Shown here: positions 37,842 through 49,540 of the stretch, piece after piece
How the letters are laid out: every line of letters starts with the position of its first letter
Numbering within the stretch: position 1 is the stretch's first letter
NCBI RefSeq assembly: GCF_033568475.1
Contig: NC_133123.1
Location: forward strand, 310,001 to 374,000
Reading direction: 5' to 3'
DNA: 64,000 nt
Source: Henckelia pumila
Taxonomy: Eukaryota; Streptophyta; Magnoliopsida; Lamiales; Gesneriaceae
Translations under genes and position numbers: made by a program
The notes under the pieces: generated by a model
Database searches by the model: none
Seen by the model: only the letters and a program-made list of their open reading frames with translations
Told to the model about the DNA's origin: nothing

Positions 37842-40511
37842 TCACTTGTTAGTAGGTGTTATTCGCAGAAGGTGATGAAGATTAAGTCCGCTGATCTTTG
37901 CAGCAAGTATAAAATCATTCTCTGTCAGTCCACCTATACAACAAGCACACGAATTCACACGTTAAAGCATACGAATCACTCATCCTTTAGAACAATAAAA
38001 ATGGTAAAGACGCGACTTTGACAAGAAGGCGATATATCGATTGAATCTTACCTACTGCATGGGTCCATATGTCAATCTCTATATTGTTCCACCCAATAAG
38101 ATGGAGATCCGGGTGATGACCTGTAAAACAGTGAGTTTAAAAATGCAGAAAATTCAAGAATCATCAACCCCAGCCTAAATTAGGCTGTAGTACGACCAAG
38201 CCAGGGGTTAGCCTTGAATTAGTAATAACGTTGGAGCAGCATCATAATTAAAAATACCTTGGGAGACCCAGTAATCAACTGATTTAAAATCTAGTTGTAG
38301 AAGTTTTTGCTAACAAGTGAAGAAACTTGGAAGAAGTTAATTCAGACGAAAAATCATTTCTCTGTTTTATATATTTGAAAATGAATACTCTCATTCTATG
38401 GATTCTGAAACAAAAAGGTGAAGGTCAAAGACGATTGGTTTCCAATACATTTATTCGAATACTTTGTAATTTCTGAGCAAGGCAGGCATATCCCAAGGAT
38501 AGTTTCCAAGTTGTCTTATCAATTCTGAATCTAGATTCTAATCATAAAATAAGCTCGCCGAATATAAATGGAGAAGCAACAAAGCCTATAGCAGGAAATT
38601 TTTGTGTCTAGTTATACCACTGCAATTGATAGTCATGTTACTTCTTGGCGTCTCATCTCACTCACTGTTGGACATGTCATTTAGTACATGTGATAGGCCA
38701 CAATTGCATGAAACATTCAGGTGTGAAATTCATAAATTTATCATTGTCACTCACTCCATAATCATTTCAAGTTTTATTTCTCCAATAACAAATGAACCAA
38801 GAGCACATTGAGAAGATCATAAAAAAGAATGGTATAGTACTCCAAGACACTAAGATACCTATTACAATTACAAAACCATGATATGACAGATTCTCCACCG
38901 GCCAAAGAACAGAACACATTACTTGCATGTGGACGTAAAAGGCAAAGAGCCTTGTGCCCACAAAATTTCAAGGACAGATAGAGAGACATAAATTAGGCCA
39001 AGCAATTCGGGCAGACAAGGTAATCCGGCATATGTTACCTTCAGCTTCTGCAACATCAGCCACAAGCCGAAGAAACTCCATTCCTTTCACAAAAGTCTTG
39101 ACCTTCCATGACTGATGCAGCTTCCATGTATCACCTTCATGAACCAAATTCCATCCTGGAACCTGAAAGTAAGATAACAAGTATGAACTCCAATTCAGAA
39201 ACAGCAAGTAGACAAATATCAAAAGCATGTATTCATTACCTGTAGAATCAAAACATTGGCTGCGTCCTCAGTCATAGGCCTTAGCTCTTTCAAACTGCAT
39301 GGCACACACTTTTTCATTGACAAATCTAGCAAAAAGGTAACAGTAAAAAATAAGAGACAATTAATTTGCACAAAGAATACAATTATTAGCGATAGATACC
39401 ATGGATTTGCATAAATATCAAATTATCAACGGAAACAATAAATTTACAAACAAAAGCCTCGAAAAATAAGGCATGTCTATGTTACTCTCTAAAAATCAAG
39501 GGTAGGGCCGTTCTCAAAGGCTCCGGGAACTCTGGAACACATTTTCACTCCAGCAACGACATAATTAGACAAATCTAGACAAGAAAAGAGCAGATAACAT
39601 TTTCTATAGAATAGTTTTGAGTGAAAAAAAGAGTAAAGGTGAAAATGGATTGTCAAACACTCGAGCAAAGACCAATAAGAGTACCTACTAATAACATCCC
39701 TATGATGAAACTAAGACGAGGCCCTGCTATGTTTGAATCCCGAACAAAAGGTTCTAGCAATAATATAACAATTTTTATGAGAGATCTAAACGCACCTTGA
39801 CCAGTACAAAAAGCCCTAACTCCATTTAGACTTCTTACATTTGATGAGAGTACATCATGCCTTCGAACTATATCAGCTACAAATATACTCGAGCTGTATG
39901 CAATTACAAAATTATTCGCTTCAACCCAACATAATGTCACGGAGAAGGAACAGGGAAAAAAAATCAGAAACAAACTACTCATAAGGCTAGTCAGGAGTCA
40001 AGACAGCAGTAAATGGCTCACAATTTCAAGGAACTCGAGCATCCGGGCATGGTTGTTAAAACATTTCAGAAAAACCACCAGTAAATATAAAAAAAAAAAG
40101 ATTGTTCAAGTTTGCAATTATTTGTAATTTGTACACAATTTCAAGAAACTAGGACATCATGCCAGAATATTTCAAGAAACTCACAAATTATCAATCAAGT
40201 ATTTAAAGGAAGCTACCCCGACATCTTAACAATCAAACTGCATAAAAAGGATGGCTTGTGATTCAATGGTCGTTAAAATTTCAAGAAACTAGAGAGATGA
40301 CGATCAAGAATACCGTCCATGGGTCCTGCAAAGCCTTGGTGGAATCGAAGCCAAAGAAACCTAAGCGAACAGTCAAAGAAAACTCAGTAATCTCGGAGAT
40401 AAAAACACTAAACGTCAAGTTGCATTTTTGCGAAAGCGGCGAAAGGAGAGAGATTTCTAGTACGTGGACGCTGGAGAGAGAGGTGAGGCATGATTGAAGC
40501 GCTCGAATCAT
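37842..40511 (-). CDS. Pterin-4a-carbinolamine dehydratase, probably organellar
   Basis: This enzyme dehydrates 4a-hydroxytetrahydropterins and limits formation of 7-pterins. In plants it is implicated in pterin recycling and molybdenum-cofactor metabolism. Well-supported exons are 39240-39325 (CVPCSLKELRPMTEDAANVL), 39039-39162 (VPGWNLVHEGDTWKLHQSW through VADVAEAE), 38052-38120 (GHHPDLHLIGWNNIEIDIWT) and 37842-37933 (GGLTENDFILAAKI to a stop). HHP and the WNN-DIWTHAVGGLT block are the family core. Further upstream, 39796 is the donor of an exon ending RSLNGVRAFCTGQ, typical of the end of a mitochondrial presequence. The true first exon is uncertain: a start at 40511 (MIRALQSCLTSLSSVH) spliced at the G|GT near 40371 would stay in frame, but a start at 39982 is also possible. 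Confidence 0.85.
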
Positions 40512-41119
40512 CGATTTGGGAGAGAGTCAGCTCTTGTGAAATCTAACGTCATCAATCGCACTTGATCTGAATTTGTGCATCAGCTGAGCTGATACCACAC
40601 CTCATGGAGCAGAGCTAGCTTGGTTTTTATCTGAATTAATTTAGAAGTTTATCTAATATATAATATTGAAAAATAATTGTAGTTATAGGGGTAGGGGTAG
40701 TTTTTTTTCTTTTTAGTTTTGTCAACATAAAAAAGTTACCTTCTAATTTTATTTTTTAATTTTTTTTAAAAAAAATATATAATTCTCACGTACCACGAAC
40801 TGCTTAGTTCTCTAATTAAGTGGGACCCTTGAATTAATTTGTGATCAAATATCTGGGGCGAATTAATGTAAATAAAAGAAATAGAAAAAATGATCACGAT
40901 TATAACTACCCCTCTACTGTATAACTACTCTACTGTTTACTTCGTAACATTAGAAATATAATAAATTGCATTCATGTCAAGACGAAGGTTAATGCAACAG
41001 AAGGAATAAACTTCCGTTAAAGTAAGTTAGTGTTTGAGAGATTTCTAAAAATTATTTCTCAATTTTTTATTCACAAAAATTTCAAATTTTGTGAATTATG
41101 CAACATATACTATGGTACG
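40512..41119. other. Spacer with a fragment of a fold-back element
   Basis: 5' flank of the pterin dehydratase gene. At about 41027-41096 it carries about 70 bp clearly similar to the left half of the fold-back element at 48620-48744. Confidence 0.5.
41027..41096. mobile_element. Partial copy of a fold-back MITE
   Basis: TTAGTGTTTGAGAGA followed by a stretch ending CACAAAAATTTCAAATTTTG aligns with the left arm and loop of the element at 48620-48744. The right arm is missing. It ends about 30 bp before the hAT-type element at 41128. Confidence 0.6.
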
Positions 41120-41955
41120 GGTGATGATAGGGGTGAAATAAGATCGGGACCCGTCCCGTAAACCCCATACCCAACTCCCGTCCCGAAAAGAATCGAAAAA
41201 CTTTTTTTTCTCCCGATCCCGTACCTGAAAATTTCGGGACCCGATTATTCGGGACCCCGAATGTTCGGGATTCCGTCGGGTAGGGAGAATAAATCCCGAA
41301 TTTTTTTTCATATTCAAGATTTCGTTCAAAAATAAAAAAAAATTGTGATAATTTTATTAAATATATTATTTAAAAATTTATATTTATAAATAAAAATAAA
41401 TATTCAACTTAAAACATATAATATTAAAATATTTTGGATAATGTTTCAAAGTTTTGTTAAGAAAAAAAATGTATCGGATAATTATTAATAAAATGTTCGG
41501 ATATAATTACTAAATATATTTTGATAAATAGATTGTCAAATTAATCTTTGGAGTCTTGTTCTACATATTTGTTCTAATTAGATAATTATAAATATGAATT
41601 AATTAAATTATTAATTTAATTTTTAAAAAAATTACACAAAAATAAAATGGCATTTCGTGATTTTATAATTTGATGGTTCAAACAATAAAAATTATGTGAA
41701 TTAAGTTCACAATTAAGTGTTATATGAGTTAAAACATAATAATATTTAGCTTATTATATTAATAATATTAATAAAATATATTGTTATATTATTTCGGGAC
41801 GGGACCCGATCCCGCTCCCGATATTAATCGGGATGGGAAAAATTCCGAAAGTTCGGGTCGAAAAAATTTCGGGTTGAGATTTTTTCTGGACGGGAATGAG
41901 ATGAGATTCGGGAAGAGTCGGGATTTCGGAAATTTTTGCCACCCCTAGGTGATGA
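41120..41955. mobile_element. hAT-type MITE with 8-bp target duplication
   Basis: The 820-bp element (41128-41947) starts TAGGGGTG and ends CACCCCTA, exact inverted termini. It is flanked by the direct duplication GGTGATGA (41120-41127 and 41948-41955), the 8-bp size made by hAT transposases. Both subterminal regions (about 41140-41310 and 41790-41930) are dense in CGGGAC/GTCCCG-like motifs, while the centre is AT-rich and non-coding. It carries no transposase, so it is non-autonomous. It lies in the spacer 3' of the CorA-like gene. Confidence 0.88.
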
Positions 41956-42347
41956 GATAAATAATATATAGATAAGTAATGTAATATAATAAAAAAATAA
42001 ATAAAAAAGGATAGTGAATATTTCATTTGATTTGATTGATAGATTATAGTTTATTTGATTTGATTGATTAAATTTTATATAAAAATAGTAAATTACCATA
42101 TTATTTTTTTAATAATAAATAAAAAAATATGAATAATATTATTTATAAGGAGTAATATAGTAATTTCAATTCAACGATTTGATTGATGTAAGATAAATAA
42201 TTAATGATTTGATTGATGTAAAATTATAATTAATAGATGGATAAATAATATGATAAGAAAAACGTGTGATTAGACATAGATTATTAAAAATGGTACCAAA
42301 TGGAAAGAATAAAACAAGAGGTGCTTTCACTTGATATACGTCATGTC

Positions 42348-45300
42348 TTAACTTATAAGAACGTAGTCCGCATCATCTGAGAACCTATCTCCGGCAGTTG
42401 GCGGCAAATTATGACGAGAGACAGGCTTATGGACCTGGGCATGAGTCTCTGCCTCGTGCTGGAACATCTTCACTAACTCGTCCAACTCCATTTTCATAAC
42501 TTTAACCTGGTCATCCTTCACTGGTTTTTTCAACCCGAGGTAGATCAACCCGACCGCAATTAGAATTATGCCTATGAAGAATAGAAGTGCAGAAAATAAA
42601 CCAAATGCATAGGGTGTGTTTACTGCGCCAGGCATCCCATCAACGTTGATTCCAAATAGCCCAGTGATGATGGAAAGAACAAGCCCACAGCCTCCGAAGA
42701 CAGCTAAATTATGAGTGACAGTAAGGCTTCTATCCTGAAATTTATGGACGATTTTCACCGTAAGATGATTTGCACCATTTTTCCATAAAGAATCGATAAA
42801 AGGACAAAAATAGGCATGCCCTTTGACGTAGCAAAGTTACTGCAGAATGACAAAGAACATTTTGTGATATAACAGTTAAAATGTTCACTGCTCCTGGATG
42901 CTATCACCATCCTGTGGCTTGGTTTGCATTGCAAAACACAAACAATAGGAACTCAATAAATAAGGGTGTAAACGAATCGAGCCGGTTCGCGAACTTTTCG
43001 AGCCGGCTCCATAAATATGTGATTCGTATTCGAATTTATCAAACTCGAGTGAACCCGAACATGTTCGAACTTTTTTTCAAACCGAGCTCGAACTAAAATT
43101 ATTTTTTTCGATAGTTCGCGAGCCTTAATATTTTATTAATATAATATAATTATATAATAAATATATATACATTTCAAACCTTTCCGGACATTTCGAGCTT
43201 TTCGAACAAATAGTTCACAAATAGGTTCGAATATTTAAAGTTGAACTCGAACTTCATTTCGAGCCGAGCCGAGCTCGAGCCAAAATATTTGAAATTTTCG
43301 AGCTTCGAATCGAGCTCGAACTCGAATATACTTAATTCGAGCCGAATTTGAGCCTTGATTTTTTACTATTATTCGGCTCGATTCGGTTCGTTTGCACCCC
43401 TATCAATAAGCACTTAGAAGCCTCGTCATATAGAGCTGATGTAAGACAAACCTGCAACCATGCACGAACAGTGCTCTGCATGACATCTTGAATGGTAAAC
43501 AAACGGCCACGGACTGCTTCTTGCTCTTCAATCATTTCCCTAGTACTCTTTCTCGTTCCTTCCAGCAGACTTTTCGTTAGATGTCCTCTCAAATGTTGTA
43601 GAAGTTCAAATACAATTTCTTCCCTTGCATGGAGCGACCATTTTACTCTGATAACCTGCAATGTGTTGACAGAGTTTCAAACTTAAGAAATCCATGAGAA
43701 GAGAATCATAAACCTGAAGCATACTCAATGCAAGCACCACTGGCCAAAATTTTAGGCACGACTTAAATAATTATGACGTGATTTCAATAACTATTTGGAA
43801 TTGGTATATCAGAACTCATCCCTGAACGAGTTTTCTATAAAAGATCCCATGGGAGGCACATCTTTCAGTGAAATAAAGTAATTTGCTGTCCGTACTTTAA
43901 AAATAAGAATAATCGTGTCAGTTGCTCAGAGCTAGTGAAGTTCAAATGTTCATGTTCTAAAAACTTCAGGTCCATGAAGCAGTTGAAAAATTCCATGTAA
44001 TCTGAAAATGGGGAGTTCTATGAATTATCTATAATCAATTATGCATTTAAAAAGAACTGAACCTTCATGTCACATAGATACCTGTCTTGATAACCTTCTT
44101 ATTTCTTGATTGAGGATTACACCAAAAAGATTTAAATCTTCATGATTTCGCCTATTCAAAAAGTTTCACAAGTATGGAGGGAGAGAGAGAGAGAGGGTGA
44201 GTGAGTGAATGCAATATCACAGAACCGAAAGTAGGTCAATGCTGATAGAGGTACCTGTTCATGAACTTCAATTCCATTTCATCCGCTGCACCAAAAATGG
44301 ATTTCCGAAATAACCTTAAAGTAAGAAAAAACATTAACTCATTCATCATGACTCTGATTGATTTTAAACAATCTGGGTAATGGCTGTGACAGCTAGTTAA
44401 GCTATCAATATTATGAATGACAACCTCTACACGTGTATTTAGTATTTACTATTCAAACCAAAAACGACGAAGAACAAAGTAAACCAATTCAAGTGTCTGC
44501 ATGATCATTCTCATATTTTGTGTATATTTACATCAATATCCTGAATTTAATGCTGTTGTCATTGGATTAATACATAAATTTTAAGGCAATCTAACCACAT
44601 AAAGTGTCTGCTTATTCCTCATGGCTCACAATTATTTAATTTGCTTCACTAACTAGTTGGTTCTGGTGAAATCAGATAGCTTCAGGCTAACTAATACATT
44701 TTAGTCACACAAAAAAATCACATTTATTGGCTCCAAGCAATCATAGATGGTCCCATAGGGCATATTGAGGGAGGTAGGAGACGCAATGATAAGACAATAA
44801 ATTGAAGAGGGTAAAAATGATTTAATTACTTCAAGTCCATTAATCGAGGAAAGAAAGAATTGCTGGTTTCATGGCTAAAAAGCACAGAATAAAACCAAAT
44901 AAAGGGAAGTCATGGTTGCTCTAAATCTGTGCATTAATCGATATGAATTTTCTGAGGCACCCAAGCAACCGTTCATTGAATAATTCATATAGGTGTGGCC
45001 ACAGTTAAGGCAAAACCATGATGTTTTGCAGAGGACTTGAGCTAGTCACTCATTTTTTCAATCAGGTCCTTCTTTGAGAATTGGCATCAATAGCACGCCT
45101 TTATTTCGTATTACAGTTTCTTTTAAAGCCCTAAAAGAGTAAGAAACAGCCAAAATATTGAAAAAAACAAAAACAAACAAATCAATTTGTGGTGTATACC
45201 CTGGGAAGTTTTAAACAATATTGATACTTATTTTAAGAAAAGTGATGAATACTTCCAGCCCAACATCAATGGAAATTTAGAGTGGCTGAAAGAGAATATA

Positions 45301-47363
45301 TGAAAATAAACGTGACATATTCACTATTACCGAATGACATATTTCTTGGATCAAGGAAATAATCAGCTATATGATAATCAATCATCCTTAGGTGGTGGCG
45401 CCAAGCAGATAATATATGGTTTAACTTACAAGAACCCATACCAAGTTTATAGCAAGGTGACTTTGCTAAACAGTAATATTAACAATTAGACATATTTATC
45501 AATGATAACCAATTTGGTTGCAATGTTACAATATCAATCCCAAGGCCTCACCTATCATCCCACCGTGCCAACCGGCTAGCTAATTGTGCTATGATTTCAT
45601 GTACAGTTCTTGGGGCACTGTAACCACCACCAAGAAGAAGCTCCTAGAATGGAGAGAATGCAACTGATGTTAACAAAATTCATGCAAAATGAAGCACAAC
45701 AAATGACTACCAGATACATCAGTTCTAAATCAGGAGGAAAATGAACATCGGAAGTTAAAATTGAAGTCTGAAAATCCATGGTTCATTGTTCCCGCCAGAA
45801 AAAAATTAGGTAAGATTCAATTATTTTCTCAGTATTAAAATTTTCTGGAAATGTATTCTTAAAAGTTGAATTGCTAAATGTAATACATGTTTGATTATAT
45901 TCTTGGAATGGATATATTTATTACTAAGTGGGTCTTTTAAACCGTACAAATCTAGCATTTGAAAATTTGAAGAAAAAAAAATTTGGAGTGATGAAAAGAT
46001 AAAATTAAAACAATAATTGTATAGGGGATGGGAAAGTGTGTTGAAAATAAAATGAATTGAATGAGTTAAACGATAGAGTGTATGTTTGTTTGTGATTCCC
46101 AAAAATAAAAACATTTTGCAAATACACCAATAAACATAGCTATTTTTCAGCATTGGCTGTGCTACAGAATATAACTGCATGTGCACCCATAAAAAAACTA
46201 CTGAACCAAAATAATTATCCTAAACAAACAGTTGAAGAAGAATAAAAATAAATGTCAGATAACAAAAAAGAGATAAATTACAAATGAACTGAACCTGGAC
46301 TTCCACAACGCCTAAAACATTAATTCTTGAAGCAGATCCCTTCACATGCAGAACAGTTAAAAGAAAATTTTGAGCTTGCCATGAACGGATAACAACAGGG
46401 ATATCATCTTCTTCAACGTAAGGATCACCAGCAGATTGCCCAAGAAGCTCAAACAGTAAACCTCCAGCAACCCTTACTGGGACCTGCCAGCAAAAATGAG
46501 AACGATTACAACATTTGACAGATTCTAATCATAGATCATTCTGTTCTAATTAATCGGCCATGCAATAACTGAAAGTTCAGATTAAGAAAGAGTTTGGTAG
46601 TGACCACATTGAACCTCATAAAATGATTGCAAGTCACTTGGACATGAAAATTGGATAGAGTAGACAAGGAATCTACCTCATACAAGAGGTGTTTCATCCG
46701 TTCGCTGATCAATTTACTCTCATCTCTCAGAGCAGTACTAATGGCAGGATGCAGCCAATGAGAATTGTTGAGCCATGCATCCACATAAGGATGACCTGCA
46801 GCAAGATGACACCACCATCTAGGCCCAGCAGGGATTTCCCAGTAAGGAGCAACTAAGTCAGCAACGGTTAGATCATCCTCATCGTCCATAATATCAAACT
46901 CCTGAGCTGACCAGTCTGCATCAACTTTCACAGTTTGGACAAGTTCGGAAATTCTAGCCCACCCTATCGGAGCCCAATGATTCCCTACACATTTTTCAGT
47001 AGAACGGAAGCATTCTAACTGAGAGTTCTTGCTATCCATGTTCAGAGATTCAGCTGCATGATCACCCAATTTCATAAAGGGGTCAGATTTCAGCAAATTG
47101 TCCCCACTCTGTTTTTGAGACATTGGCATGGAACCTCCATCAGAGGGAGCTCGGTTCTTGACACTAACACCATTCATTTGATAAGAAGGCTGGGTTTTTG
47201 AAACTGATTTTTTATTCCCTCGGATGAATTCAAAGGCACAAATAAGTCCATCCGTCCAAAGTTGACTCCCTGGAATGCCGTCCTTATTGCAGCGGCCTCT
47301 ATGGATTTCAGGCTTCATCGTTCCATTATTATGGAGTGAGAAATCTTCAGCTTTCCCACTCAT
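42348..47363 (-). CDS. CorA-like two-TM membrane protein
   Basis: Seven exons join in frame: 46677-47363, 46295-46483, 45552-45643, 44255-44314, 44082-44151, 43452-43655 and 42348-42734, giving 562 residues from the ATG encoding MSGKAEDFSL. The product resembles the Arabidopsis CorA-like family of At1g29820/At1g29830 (by recall). A long soluble N-terminal part includes GPRWWCHLAAGHPYVDAWL and LLLGGGYSAPRTVHEIIAQL. An extended helical region (DEMELKFMNRRNHEDLNL, VRGRLFTIQDVMQSTVRAWL) leads to two C-terminal TM helices (residues about 445-465 and 480-510), as in CorA channels. At residues 462-464 the sequence is GIN rather than the GMN that defines classical Mg2+-selective CorA proteins. The intron between 42735 and 43451 hosts a MITE. 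Ion specificity is unknown. Confidence 0.87.
42953..43410. mobile_element. hAT-type MITE inside the last intron of the CorA-like gene
   Basis: The 442-bp element (42961-43402) has termini TAAGGGTGTAAACGAA and the complement of TAGGGGTGCAAACGAA. It is flanked by TCAATAAA (42953-42960) and TCAATAAG (43403-43410), an 8-bp target duplication with one mismatch. The subterminal parts are packed with TTCGAGC/GCTCGAA motifs. There is no coding sequence. Its right end is only about 50 bp from the 43452-43655 exon. Confidence 0.88.
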
Positions 47364-49540
47364 GCTCTTCAATATATAAACCACAATGGACAACTGCTTT
47401 ACAGGTAACCAAATGTTTCAGGCCAATGATGTCTCATGTCACGGTGCAATTAATAAGAGAACAGAGGTTGGTGCTCATCCATTTCTTAAACCTCTGTAAA
47501 TGGGAAATACGTGCTGAATAGTGAATCCCTGGAGCATCGAGAGGAGAAAAAACCAGCTGTTTTTTAGTGAGTTGAGCAGTTGAATACGACACAAAATCGA
47601 ATCAGACCCATAAATAAGTGAGGCAGAACGACAAAGCATTTTAACGTTGCTAGCAGATACTAGATCATTCGGTAAAAGCCGACCTCAAGAGCTTTACAGT
47701 ATATTTATCCTTAATGTAGCCAACAGAGGTCCAGGAATTTCGAATATCCTGATGTCAGCTATTGATTTCTTCTGGTTCCTATTAGAGTGCTCAAAAAACT
47801 CATAACTAGTCAAACAGTTCCTCGATACCAAATTGTTATACACTGTTAACTTGAAAATGCACGAGTCAATGATTGTGTAAGACGGTATGAAAACCCGTTG
47901 GAGAAAAAAACATGTTCAATGTCCCAGATTATGTCAAAATGAGTCAAAAATAAAATCCCTTTTTCAAATCCCTCCTTTGAAGCCTGACCTAGTCTTACTA
48001 GCTCAAGAATCATATTTTGTTAACTTGCAACAGTGTCAACTGGATATAAACTGAAATTCACGGACCGCCACTGTCAAATAGAGAAAATCGCCATAAAAAG
48101 CTGTAAATGGCTAAAATGACGCAGTGGGGGGCGTGTTTGATCAGTTCTCGCCAAATTTCACGAAATTCAAATGGTGAAAGAAGAGATTAATGGAAATTAC
48201 CAAAAGCACTTAAAAAGAGAGATGTAATCCACCTCGCGTAAAATTTCAGCCTCGACACGAAATCCGCCGTAAATGTAATTATCTTTTTTCTCGTGCTTCC
48301 AAAACAAATCTGTAATAATCCCTCAGAAAAAGAGGGGGGACAACCAATCTGTAGCGTGGGTCATGCGCAAATCCTATGTTATGTTAAATGAATAAACGGA
48401 GACAGAACGATCTAGGAGAGTTTACGACAAGATGACACGTTTGATTCCTTTCAAAACTGCATGACACCCTCTGTAACAAATTCTTTTTTTGAGAAAATGA
48501 AAACACCTGTACATGTTATAATAATAATAATAAAAATAAATAATAATTGCATTCAAAAATCAAAATCATGTGATATTGAAAATCCCTAGTAAAATCTTAC
48601 CTCTTACGAATAGAATAAAGTAGTGTTTGAGAGAACTTTTTAAAAGCACTTTTCAGCTTTTCCGTTAACAAAAATTTGAAATTTTGTAAAATTTTATTAA
48701 CGAGAAGCTGAGAAGTGCTTCCTAGAAGCTCTCTCAAACACTACCTAAATGTGCTTGAGTTTTTTTTAACTCAGGTGGATTAGATATTCCACATAACCAT
48801 ATCATTGATTCAACCCCAAAATTAATGGGGGAGCCACGCCATTAAAATGCTTCGATAAGCTATTTCCTTCTTTCTCCCATTTTTATTTTTTCATTTTACC
48901 GGTCTCTTTTCGGGATACACTCTTTCCACAAAAAAAACAATAATATCATGATTAACTTGTTTTGATTTTTTTTTTTTTTGAGTTAAACTTGTTTTGATAT
49001 TTTTCAAAAGTGTTTTTTTAAGCACTTAAATGATCATCCAAACAATTTATAAACTAAAAAAATATTTTTTTTAAAAAAAATGTTTTTTTGGTCTGGCTTT
49101 TGATACCAAACAAGACCATAATATATTACATACTGTCTTCTTATGATATTACTTTTATATTAATTAATATAAAACAAATTAATTAATTTTATTTATTTTA
49201 AAAATATATAAAAACATGATATGTGCACCAGGACACTACTGGACACTAGATACAAATAATTTCATATTTTTGTCTTCTTTTACGCATTGCTATAATTTTT
49301 CGTCGATGTTTTTATATTATTTTAAAATCGACAGCTTAATGTTATTTAATAATAATCCACTAAATATTATTTATTTATTTACATTCCATATTTAATCTAA
49401 GCCACGCCTTACAAGACCCAAGGCCACTCAACACGACTTTGATTCAAATTGCAGGAAACTTTAGGCTTATGTAAATAGACAGAGAACCTGATTTTACAAC
49501 GGTAATCAGTCACTCGTATCGGAGAAGACCACAGAGAAAG
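47364..49540. other. Spacer between divergent CorA-like and CtpA genes
   Basis: Shared 5' region of two divergently transcribed genes, about 2.2 kb. It contains the fold-back element at 48620-48744 and A/T-rich runs. The left part probably includes the 5' UTR of the CorA-like gene. No other gene is seen. Confidence 0.5.
48620..48744. mobile_element. 125-bp fold-back MITE
   Basis: The ends GTAGTGTTTGAGAGA and TCTCTCAAACACTAC are a 14-15 bp perfect inverted repeat. The similarity continues inward (AGCACTTTTCAGCTT against AAGCTGAGAAGTGCT), so most of the element can fold into one hairpin. No convincing target duplication could be fixed. A partial relative lies at 41027-41096. Confidence 0.8.

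Noticed and set aside
44255-44285. A 31-nt micro-exon in the CorA-like gene
   Set aside because: An acceptor at 44286 breaks phase with the upstream exon. Using the AG at 44315-44316 gives a 60-nt exon that keeps frame and adds a natural LFRKSIFGAADEM sequence.
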